Source of the DNA: SLFH01 sp050486265
GTDB lineage: Bacteria > Planctomycetota > Phycisphaerae > Phycisphaerales > UBA1924
Length of the DNA: 64,000 nt
Direction: 5' to 3'
Assembly: GCA_050486265.1 (NCBI GenBank)
Contig: JBJHCY010000008.1
Coordinates: 50,355-114,354 of the forward strand
Positions 41,576-48,974 of the stretch are shown one piece after another; positions within the stretch are counted from its first letter, which is position 1; every line of letters begins with the position of its first letter. Under the pieces are notes generated by a model. The model worked only from the letters and a program-made list of their open reading frames with translations. It made no database searches and had not been told where the DNA came from. The position numbers and the translations under genes are program-made.

Positions 41576-41949
41576 TGGTTTCGACCTTTGCGAGCATGGC
41601 CGATCTGCTGACCCCGGCGCAGATGAGCTTCCCCGAGTCGATGGGGTCGGTGACCCTGGCGCACTACCTGTTTGTCTCGCTGGCGATGTTCGCGATGGGG
41701 CTGATCGGCTTCCTGACGCGCCGGAATCTGATCATCATGTTCCTGTGCACGGAGATGATGTTCCAGGCGGCGGGGATCGCCCTGATCGCCTTCAGCCGTT
41801 TCTATCTGCACCACACGGGGCAGTCGTTCGTGATTTTCGTGCTGACGGTGGCGGCCGCGGAGGCGGCCCTGGCGTTGGCGCTGGTGGTGCTGCTCTTCCG
41901 CGGGCGCGAGTCGCTCAACGCGGACCAGTGGCAGTCGCTCAAGGGTTGA
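41572..41949 (+). CDS. nuoK: NADH-quinone oxidoreductase subunit K
   Basis: A 125-residue, three-helix subunit of the complex I membrane arm. It has LAHYLFVSLAMFAMGLIGFL, RRNLIIMFLCTEMMFQAAGI with the conserved membrane Glu, and FVIFVLTVAAAEAALALALV with the second Glu. The first 25 residues are an extension relative to the usual 100-residue NuoK. The start is GTG 41572 (overlap GTGA with nuoJ) or the adjacent ATG 41575; GGAGGAGG lies seven or ten bases upstream. A gap of 71 bases separates it from nuoL. Confidence 0.95.
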   Translation: MMVSTFASMADLLTPAQMSFPESMGSVTLAHYLFVSLAMFAMGLIGFLTRRNLIIMFLCTEMMFQAAGIALIAFSRFYLHHTGQSFVIFVLTVAAAEAALALALVVLLFRGRESLNADQWQSLKG

Positions 41950-42020
41950 CGACGGGCGTTGGAGCCCGGCTCGAAGCGTTCCGCCCGGCGGTTTGTCCGG
42001 GCATGAGGTAAGGATCGGTC

Positions 42021-44297
42021 TTGCAGACCTCGACCCCACAGCTCGCTGAAACGATCGGGGCCCTCGGCCTCGGGGCCGCCGACGCCGGCGCCGCCTTCGA
42101 GGTCGCGACCGGCCCGGCCTGGGCGATGCTGATCCCGATGCTCCCGCTCCTGGGCGCCGTGCTCATGGGCGTGTGCGCGATCATGGGCGTCAAGAGCAAG
42201 CTGCCCGCGTGGATCACCGTCGGGCTGCTCGGCTTCTCGGCGGTGCTCGCGGCGGCGATGTACGCCTGGCTGCCCGAGAACGGGCGGGCCGTCTCGGTCG
42301 CCTGGGAATGGATCAATGTCTCATGGGGCGACGAGCCCGGGCAGACCCTCAAGGCCAATTTCGGCTTCTACATCGACAGCCTGACATGTCTCTGGATGCT
42401 CTTTGTCACGCTGCTGGCGACGCTGATCGCCCTCTACGCCAGCGAATACATGAGCCACGATCTCGGGGCGGGGTACTGCCGCTTCTTCGCGGCGTTCAAC
42501 CTCTTCGTCTTCTCGATGGCCTGCCTGGTGATGGGCGACAACCTGCTGTTGCTCTTCCTGGGCTGGGAGGGTGTGGGCCTCTGCTCGTACCTGCTGATCG
42601 GGTACCACTACAAGAAGCACTCGGCGGTCTTTGCCGCCAAGAAGGCGTTCATCGTCAACCGCATCGGCGACCTGGGCCTGCTGGTGGGCGTCTTCCTGAC
42701 CTTCGTGCACTTCGGGACGGTCGAGTACAAAGACCTGTTCCCGATGGTGCAGCCCTACATCGAGGCGATGCGCCAGGGCAGCATCTCGGACATCCCGGCC
42801 GTCGTGCAGCTCATCCCCGTGCTGCTGATGATCGGGGCGTTCGGCAAGAGCGCCCAGCTCCCGCTGTTTGTCTGGCTGCCCGACGCGATGGAGGGCCCCA
42901 CGCCGGTCTCGGCGCTGATCCACGCCGCGACGATGGTCACGGCGGGCGTCTATCTGATCGCCCGGATGTACCCGCTCTTTCTGGTGAGCGAGTGGGCGCT
43001 GCCGATCGTTGCGTGGGTGGGGGGGCTGACGGCGCTGGTCGCCGCGACGATCGGCATGGCCCAGTTCGACATCAAACGCATCATGGCGTACTCGACGGTG
43101 TCGCAGCTGGGGTTCATGTTCTGCGGGCTGGCCTTCCTGAGCTCCGTCGGCGGCGCGTTCCATGTCGTGACCCACGCCTTCTTCAAGGCGACGCTCTTCC
43201 TCTGCTGCGGCGCCGTGATGCACGGCTTCGCCGGGCAGCTCGACCTGCGCAAGCTCTCGGGCGTCTCGTTCATGAAGGGGTGGGGGATCGTCGGCATCGC
43301 GATGTTCATCGGATGCCTGAACCTCGCGGGCGTCCCGTTCACCGCGGGCTACTTCAGCAAGGACATGATCCTCGCCGAGGCGTTCGTCACCCCCGGCCCG
43401 GGCTACCAGATCCTGGGCTTCATCCTGCTGCTGACCGCCGGCATCACGGCGTACTACACCTTCCGCGTCTTCTTCCGCGTCTTCGTCGGCCCCAGGCACT
43501 ACGAGCCGGGCGACGAGCTGCACGGACACGACGGACACCATGATGATGACGACCACGCCGAAGGCGACGCCCACACCCCCGGCGACCACGAGCCCCTCGG
43601 CGGCAGCGTCGAAGAGCGCGGCAAGAAGACACACGCAGAAGCCGAAGACTTCCACCCCCACGCGCCGGGCTGGGCGATCAACGGCGTGCTCGCGACCCTC
43701 GCGGTCCTCTCCGTGCTCGCGGCGGCCCTGTACTTCGTCCCCGGCGCCGACAAGGCCCACAAGGGCTGGACCGGCGGCATGATCTCCGGGTCGACCGCGG
43801 CGCTCGTCGTCGCCGGCGAGGCCGACCACCCGTCGCGCATCGCGGCGTTCGTCGGCGCAGAGCCCGAGCAAGGCACGCTCTTCGGCCAGGACCCGCACAA
43901 GATCATGTACTATGTCTCGGGCGTGATCGGCCTGACCGGGATCGCGATCGCCTTCGCCCTGCACTTTGCCGGACGCAAGGAGGCGGAGCGTTCCGCGGCC
44001 GACAACCTCCTGCAGGTCAAGCCGATCCGCACCGCACACCGCTGGGCCAACGCCAAGTGGTATGTCGACGAGTTCTACGACTTCGCCCTCCGCAAGCCCC
44101 TGTGGGCGGCGTCCCAGATCTTCCACCTCATCGACAAGCTGCTCATCGACGGCCTCGTGAACCTCGCCGGCTACCTGCCCCGCGCGTTGGGCAAGGGCGT
44201 GCGTCCGTCGCAGAGCGGCGTGCTCCACAGCTACGCCGCCGCGATGGCCGGGGGCTTGGCCGTCATCCTGCTGATTGTGCTGCTCTTGAGCCTGTGA
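42021..44297 (+). CDS. nuoL: NADH-quinone oxidoreductase subunit L
   Basis: A 758-residue antiporter-like proton-pumping subunit. The key charged residues are in FLGWEGVGLCSYLLIGYHYK (helix 5 Glu), GKSAQLPLFVWLPDAMEGPT (helix 7 Lys) and VTHAFFKATLFLCCGAVMHG. The lateral helix and C-terminal segment are present to the end. Residues about 492-530 form a very His/Asp-rich loop (HGHDGHHDDDDHAEGDAH). The start is TTG 42021 with AGGA seven bases upstream; no ATG lies between this point and the first conserved helix until MLIPMLPLLG, which would remove the N-terminal 35 residues. Confidence 0.96.
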   Translation: MQTSTPQLAETIGALGLGAADAGAAFEVATGPAWAMLIPMLPLLGAVLMGVCAIMGVKSKLPAWITVGLLGFSAVLAAAMYAWLPENGRAVSVAWEWINVSWGDEPGQTLKANFGFYIDSLTCLWMLFVTLLATLIALYASEYMSHDLGAGYCRFFAAFNLFVFSMACLVMGDNLLLLFLGWEGVGLCSYLLIGYHYKKHSAVFAAKKAFIVNRIGDLGLLVGVFLTFVHFGTVEYKDLFPMVQPYIEAMRQGSISDIPAVVQLIPVLLMIGAFGKSAQLPLFVWLPDAMEGPTPVSALIHAATMVTAGVYLIARMYPLFLVSEWALPIVAWVGGLTALVAATIGMAQFDIKRIMAYSTVSQLGFMFCGLAFLSSVGGAFHVVTHAFFKATLFLCCGAVMHGFAGQLDLRKLSGVSFMKGWGIVGIAMFIGCLNLAGVPFTAGYFSKDMILAEAFVTPGPGYQILGFILLLTAGITAYYTFRVFFRVFVGPRHYEPGDELHGHDGHHDDDDHAEGDAHTPGDHEPLGGSVEERGKKTHAEAEDFHPHAPGWAINGVLATLAVLSVLAAALYFVPGADKAHKGWTGGMISGSTAALVVAGEADHPSRIAAFVGAEPEQGTLFGQDPHKIMYYVSGVIGLTGIAIAFALHFAGRKEAERSAADNLLQVKPIRTAHRWANAKWYVDEFYDFALRKPLWAASQIFHLIDKLLIDGLVNLAGYLPRALGKGVRPSQSGVLHSYAAAMAGGLAVILLIVLLLSL

Positions 44298-44368
44298 ACT
44301 TTTTCGCGGCCCCGCGATCGGGGCGGAGAGACGACCGACGCCCCGAGGCGGGCTGAAGCGAACCAACC

Positions 44369-46060
44369 GTGAGCGAATCGATCCTTCATGTCCTGATCCT
44401 GCTGCCGATCGCCACCGCGGCGTTCATCGTCGCGCGCCCGCAGGCAGAAGCCAAAACCATCGCCCTCTGGGGCTCCTTGATCTCGCTGGTGCTCGGCGTC
44501 GTCGCGGCGTTCCAGTTCGACTGGTCCAACGCGGGCGCGATGCAGCCGGAGGTCTCCCTCGTCCCATGGCTCCCGGCGCTGGGCCTGAGCATCTCTGTCG
44601 GGGCCGACGGCGTCTCGATGATGCTCGTCCTGCTGACGGTCCTGCTCGGGCCGATCTGCGTCGCCGCCTCGTTCAGCTCGATCAAGCACCGCGTCAAAAC
44701 CTACTACGCGTGGCTGACGGTGCTGCAGGCCGCGATGGTCGGCGTCTTCATCGCCCGCGACATCCTGCTCTTCTATGTCTGCTTCGAGTTCACGCTGATC
44801 CCGATGTTCGTGCTGATCAGCATCTACGGGTCGAGCAACCGCAAGGCCGCGGCGACCAAGTTCTTCCTCTACACCTTCACCGGCTCGATCCTCGCCCTGG
44901 CCGGCCTGATCTATGTGATCTGGTTCAACGCGACGCGTGTGCCCGTCGAGGCGTTCGCGGGCGCCGGCGAGTGGTCCTTCCAGATCGACACCCTCCGCCA
45001 GGCCGCGGTCCGCATGTCGCCGACCGAGCAGGGCTGGGTCTTCGCGGCGATGCTCCTGGGCTTTGCCGTCAAGGTGCCGCTCTTCCCGGTGCACACCTGG
45101 CTGCCCCTGGCCCACACCGAAGCGCCGACCGCCGGCTCGGTCATCCTCGCGGGCGTCCTGCTGAAGCTGGGCACCTACGGGCTGTACCGCTTTGCGATCC
45201 CCTTCACCCCGATCGCGGCGGTCGAGTTCGCCCCGCTGATCGGCGCGCTCGCGGTGGTCGGCGTCGTCTTCGCCGGGCTGATCTGCTGGGTGCAGGACGA
45301 TGTCAAGAAGCTCGTCGCCTACTCGTCGGTCTCCCACCTCGGCTTCTGCGTGCTCGGGCTGTTCGCCCTGAACACCATGGGCCAGAGCGGGTCGGTGATG
45401 TACATGATCAACCACGGCCTGTCGACGGGCGGGCTCTTCCTCCTGATCGGCATGGTCTACGAGCGCTACCACACCCGCTCGATGCGCGAGCTCGGCGGGC
45501 TGGCCTCCAAGATGCCCGTCTGGTCGTTCTTCATGGTCTTCTTCGTGATGGCCTCGGTCGGCCTGCCCGGGCTGAACGGGTTCGTCAGCGAGTTCATGTG
45601 CCTCATGGGCACCTTCCAGGCCAGCGACATGCTCGCGGGTTCGAGCATCGGCGCCACGCCCGGCGTGCTCGGCCCGGTCTTCGCCATCCTCGCGGGCACG
45701 GGCGTGGTCATCGGGGCGATGTACCTGCTGATGATGACCGGCAAGATGGTCTGGGGCCCCCTGCGCGAGCCCAAGGGCCACGCGCACCACGACGACCACA
45801 GCGAGCTCCCCGCCGACCTGAACGCACGGGAGATCGCGGTGCTCACCCCGCTCGCCGCGCTGTGCCTCATCCTCGGCCTCTTCCCCACCCCCGTGCTCAA
45901 GGGCATCGAGGCGCCGGTGAACGACACCGTCCGCTGGGTGCACGAGCACGGCGGCCTCCGCCTCTACACCGACACCACGCCCCAGCGCGTCTCGGAGCTT
46001 GCGCCCGCGGGCGTGGTTCCGCCCGAGCTTGCCGCCCCGAGGGCGGGGGGTGAGCGATGA
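44369..46060 (+). CDS. nuoM: NADH-quinone oxidoreductase subunit M
   Basis: A 563-residue antiporter-like subunit of complex I. Signature segments are LLFYVCFEFTLIPMFVLISI with the helix 5 Glu, FAVKVPLFPVHTWLPLAHTE with the helix 7 Lys, AGSVILAGVLLKLGTYGLYR and YSSVSHLGFCVLGLFALN. A short His-rich cytoplasmic loop (KGHAHHDDHSELP) lies near residue 470, similar in nature to the one in NuoL. The start is GTG 44369. The gene overlaps nuoN by four bases (ATGA). Confidence 0.96.
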   Translation: MSESILHVLILLPIATAAFIVARPQAEAKTIALWGSLISLVLGVVAAFQFDWSNAGAMQPEVSLVPWLPALGLSISVGADGVSMMLVLLTVLLGPICVAASFSSIKHRVKTYYAWLTVLQAAMVGVFIARDILLFYVCFEFTLIPMFVLISIYGSSNRKAAATKFFLYTFTGSILALAGLIYVIWFNATRVPVEAFAGAGEWSFQIDTLRQAAVRMSPTEQGWVFAAMLLGFAVKVPLFPVHTWLPLAHTEAPTAGSVILAGVLLKLGTYGLYRFAIPFTPIAAVEFAPLIGALAVVGVVFAGLICWVQDDVKKLVAYSSVSHLGFCVLGLFALNTMGQSGSVMYMINHGLSTGGLFLLIGMVYERYHTRSMRELGGLASKMPVWSFFMVFFVMASVGLPGLNGFVSEFMCLMGTFQASDMLAGSSIGATPGVLGPVFAILAGTGVVIGAMYLLMMTGKMVWGPLREPKGHAHHDDHSELPADLNAREIAVLTPLAALCLILGLFPTPVLKGIEAPVNDTVRWVHEHGGLRLYTDTTPQRVSELAPAGVVPPELAAPRAGGER

Positions 46061-47697
46061 GTTCCCTTCTCGTCCTTCTCGCGCCCGAGATCGTTCTGTT
46101 CATGGCGACCTGCGTCGTCATGATCGTCGGCCTCTGGCCGAAGATCGAGGTCCGCTCGCTGGCGATGCCGATCGCGGGCATGGGCCTGCTGATCGCCGGC
46201 GTGCTGGCGATCAACACGCCCCCCAACCCCGAATCGATCCTGCCCCACATCATCCCCTACGCCAAGGCGATGACCGCCGGCGTCGGGCTGCTCTTGGTGC
46301 TGCTCCTGGCCGGCACGGTCGACCGCTCGTACGAGGCGGCGGTCGAGCGGGGCGAGATCCGCTTCGACCCCATCCACACCAACCGCGCCGAGTTCTTCGC
46401 CTTCTTCCTCTTCAGCCTCACCGGCCTGATGCTCTGCGCCTCGGCCACCGACCTCATCTGGCTCTTCCTCGCCCTCGAGCTTGTCAGCCTCCCGACCTAT
46501 GTCATGGCGACAATCTCGACCCGCAAGCTCAAGAGCCAGGAAGCGGGCGTCAAGTACTTCTTCCTCGGCGCGCTCGGCGCCGCCATCTTCCTCTACGGCT
46601 TCGCCCTGCTCTACGGCGGCACGGGCACCACCAACCTCATCGGCATCCGCGACGCGCTGGCCGAGCAGGCCGCAAGCGGCGGGATCAACCCCATCGCCAT
46701 GGCCGGGATCATCCTGAGCCTGATCGGCATCTCGTTCAAGATCGCGGCGGTGCCGATGCACTTCTACACCGCCGATGTCTACCAGGGCGCCGCGGCCCCC
46801 GTCTCGGCCATGCTCGCGTTTGTCCCCAAGACCGCCGGCTTCATCGCGATGATGGGGATCCTCGCGGCCGTCGGCTGGCAGTACGCCCCCGGGGGCGAGA
46901 TCCTGGCCGAGGGCGCCGGCTCCCTGCCCCGCCCGATCTATGTCACCCTCGCCGCGATCGCGGTGCTCACCATGACCGTCGGCAATGTGCTGGCGCTCCT
47001 GCAGCGCTCGACCAAGCGCCTGCTGGCCTACTCCTCGATCGCCCACACCGGGTACATGCTCGTCGCCCTGATCGCCGGTCCCGCGATCGCCGCAGAGGCG
47101 GGCATCAAGAACAACGGCCTCGGCGCCGTGCTCTTCTACCTCTTGGTCTACGGCGTCACCAACATCGGGACCTTCGCGGTCGTCGCCTGCCTGGAGCGTC
47201 CGCAGCCCGACGGCGAGGCGGACGAGCTCGACGACATCGACGACCTGCGCGGGCTCTGCCGCACAAGGCCGGTCCTGGGCTGGGTGATGGTGATCTGCGC
47301 CCTTGGTCTGCTTGGCCTGCCGCCGCTCTTGGGCTTCTGGGCGAAGTTCCTGCTGTTTACCTCGGCGATCTCGGCCGGCGAGATCGCGCTGGTGGTGATC
47401 CTCGGCCTGAACTCGGCGATCGCGGCGTTCTACTACCTCAAGCTCGTGGCGCTCCCGCTGCTTGAAGAGCCCGAGGGCGACGCCCCGGCGACGACGCCGT
47501 TTGCCACGCGGACGATCGCGGGCGTGGTCTCGGCGGCGATGGTGGTGCTCGCGGTCATCCCGACGGGCATCGTCGACGCGGCGATGGAAGCCGCGGATCG
47601 TGCGGGCACGATCGTCCCCGCGAACATCGAGGCGATCGAACGCTCGATCACCGCCGAAGCAATCCGCGACGAGCCGGCACCGACCGTCGACCGCTGA
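46057..47697 (+). CDS. nuoN: NADH-quinone oxidoreductase subunit N
   Basis: A 546-residue third antiporter-like subunit. Visible hallmarks are LIWLFLALELVSLPTYVMAT with the conserved Glu, GVKYFFLGALGAAIFLYGFA, FKIAAVPMHFYTADVYQGAA with the Lys, and KRLLAYSSIAHTGYMLVALI. A low-complexity acidic loop (DGEADELDDIDDLRG) is inserted before GWVMVICALGLLGLPPLLGF. It ends the operon; a hairpin with a U-tract follows 22 bases after the stop. Confidence 0.95.
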   Translation: MSSLLVLLAPEIVLFMATCVVMIVGLWPKIEVRSLAMPIAGMGLLIAGVLAINTPPNPESILPHIIPYAKAMTAGVGLLLVLLLAGTVDRSYEAAVERGEIRFDPIHTNRAEFFAFFLFSLTGLMLCASATDLIWLFLALELVSLPTYVMATISTRKLKSQEAGVKYFFLGALGAAIFLYGFALLYGGTGTTNLIGIRDALAEQAASGGINPIAMAGIILSLIGISFKIAAVPMHFYTADVYQGAAAPVSAMLAFVPKTAGFIAMMGILAAVGWQYAPGGEILAEGAGSLPRPIYVTLAAIAVLTMTVGNVLALLQRSTKRLLAYSSIAHTGYMLVALIAGPAIAAEAGIKNNGLGAVLFYLLVYGVTNIGTFAVVACLERPQPDGEADELDDIDDLRGLCRTRPVLGWVMVICALGLLGLPPLLGFWAKFLLFTSAISAGEIALVVILGLNSAIAAFYYLKLVALPLLEEPEGDAPATTPFATRTIAGVVSAAMVVLAVIPTGIVDAAMEAADRAGTIVPANIEAIERSITAEAIRDEPAPTVDR

Positions 47698-47718
47698 GCA
47701 GAAAAACCGGACACAGAT

Positions 47719-47753
47719 CTGTGGCACTGGCGGCTTGTCCGCCAGTGTTTTTC
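47719..47753 (+). terminator. Hairpin repeat copy 7 with U-tract, probable nuo operon terminator
   Basis: CTGTGG then CACTGGCGG (47725-47733) / CCGCCAGTG (47739-47747), followed by TTTTTC. On the other strand the stem is followed, after the CCACAG box and about 14 further bases, by a second U-run read from GAAAAACC. Of the seven copies only this one has the U-run immediately at the stem, so here the repeat appears to have been taken over as a terminator. Confidence 0.7.
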
Positions 47754-47776
47754 TGTCATGAGCGGATCGGGCAACT

Positions 47777-47785
47777 TGTTATAAT
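47777..47785 (+). promoter_or_regulatory. Extended -10 promoter for the unknown gene at 47885
   Basis: TGTTATAAT gives a perfect TATAAT with an upstream TGN extension. No -35 box is evident. The leader would be about 93 bases and ends with GAGGGCGAGG before the GTG start. Confidence 0.5.
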
Positions 47786-47884
47786 CTGTGCCTCCGACCA
47801 CGGCCCTGCAAGGCCGATGCGTCGGACATCCCGCACCGGGTAAACTCAGAATCTGCAAGCGCAGAGTCGGCGCGAGGGCGAGGC

Positions 47885-48427
47885 GTGGATATCGACGATC
47901 CGAGGTTGATCGAGCATCTCCGCGGGCGCGTGTGGCCCGCGTTCTGGGCGCTCTACGAAGAGGGCGGTGACAATGTCTCGACGCTCCATCTCTCGATGTG
48001 CGACATCGCGAGGATCGACCGGTTCGAGGCGGCGGTGAACAGCCGGGGACGGATCAGTTCCGTTTTCTGCGAGCCGGGGGGCGAGCGCCCGCCGAGCGAG
48101 TTTTCTGGCGCGATGCGGGCGCTGGTGTCCGGTGAGGTGGTGGCGGCCTCCGGCGGCATCGAATGGCAAGATCGCGAGTACTTCTGGCTCGCCGATGCGC
48201 GGAAGAGGAACGCTGCGTTCGACTTAGAGCTCTGTTACGGGGGCGCAAACGAGCCGCTGATCGATGAATCTGCGCCGGATGCCGAGCGCTTCGCGGCGTT
48301 CATGCGTTTCGTCGGGTTCGGCGTGCTCTTGCAGGAAGCGGGCAACGCGGCGCTGTTCGCGCTTGCGGATCACGACGAACGCTATCGCGGCGACACCGAC
48401 CTTGTCGTGCTGCCGATACTGGATTGA
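47885..48427 (+). CDS. Hypothetical protein
   Basis: A 180-residue soluble, acidic protein beginning at GTG with GAGG just upstream. It has no signal peptide or membrane helix. The sequence alternates helix and strand (LIEHLRGRVWPAFWALYEEG; MRFVGFGVLLQEAGNAALFA) and contains two cysteines. The second half of the protein, with LVVLPILD at the end, may form a small alpha/beta domain. The family is not recognised. It lies 13 bases before the next unknown gene and is probably cotranscribed with it. Confidence 0.6.
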   Translation: MDIDDPRLIEHLRGRVWPAFWALYEEGGDNVSTLHLSMCDIARIDRFEAAVNSRGRISSVFCEPGGERPPSEFSGAMRALVSGEVVAASGGIEWQDREYFWLADARKRNAAFDLELCYGGANEPLIDESAPDAERFAAFMRFVGFGVLLQEAGNAALFALADHDERYRGDTDLVVLPILD

Positions 48428-48439
48428 AGAGGCTTTCCG

Positions 48440-48925
48440 ATGGTCGATGAGCCGAAGAACAGAGACGGCCCATTCCGAAACGAGGACTTCACAAGCCCGC
48501 CGGGCCGCTTGTTGGTGTCTCCGGAGCGGGAAGCGGTGATTGAGCGGTTCCTGAAGGCGTTCCGCGAGCCAAGGCTCGACAAGGACGCGTCGAACAGCAC
48601 GCCGACATGTATGTTTTTTAACGACGGCTGGATCGTTGATGAGTCGGTGCTTCTCTCACCGGAGTTGATCGGGGCTGAACTGTACTTCCACCTCGAGTGG
48701 GATTGGCTTGTCATAGCTCGGACAGAGGACATCGCCAACTTCTTCGAGGACCGGAATCCTTGGGAGAGTGACGAGTACTACATCTTCGACGAGTCGATGC
48801 TCTGGTGCATCACGATGGAACACAACGATGTCATGCTCATGGTCCGCAACGATGGGGAACCGGGCCCTCACGATCCGGGCGCTGGGCCCGTACACCGCCC
48901 CGGGAACCCCGGCCGACGCCAATAG
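48440..48925 (+). CDS. Hypothetical protein
   Basis: A 161-residue soluble protein. It is acidic and aromatic-rich in its middle (AELYFHLEWDWLVIARTEDI, NPWESDEYYIFDESMLWCIT), which suggests a compact alpha/beta domain such as those in immunity-like or SMI1/KNR4-type small proteins, although I cannot identify a family motif. The last 25 residues are Pro/Gly/His-rich and may be beyond the real domain. Codon usage is slightly lower in GC than the neighbours around 48560-48740. Confidence 0.55.
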   Translation: MVDEPKNRDGPFRNEDFTSPPGRLLVSPEREAVIERFLKAFREPRLDKDASNSTPTCMFFNDGWIVDESVLLSPELIGAELYFHLEWDWLVIARTEDIANFFEDRNPWESDEYYIFDESMLWCITMEHNDVMLMVRNDGEPGPHDPGAGPVHRPGNPGRRQ

Positions 48926-48974
48926 CCCACGCCCCCGCCCCCACACCCCAGCGCCCCTCCATTACACTCCCCCC

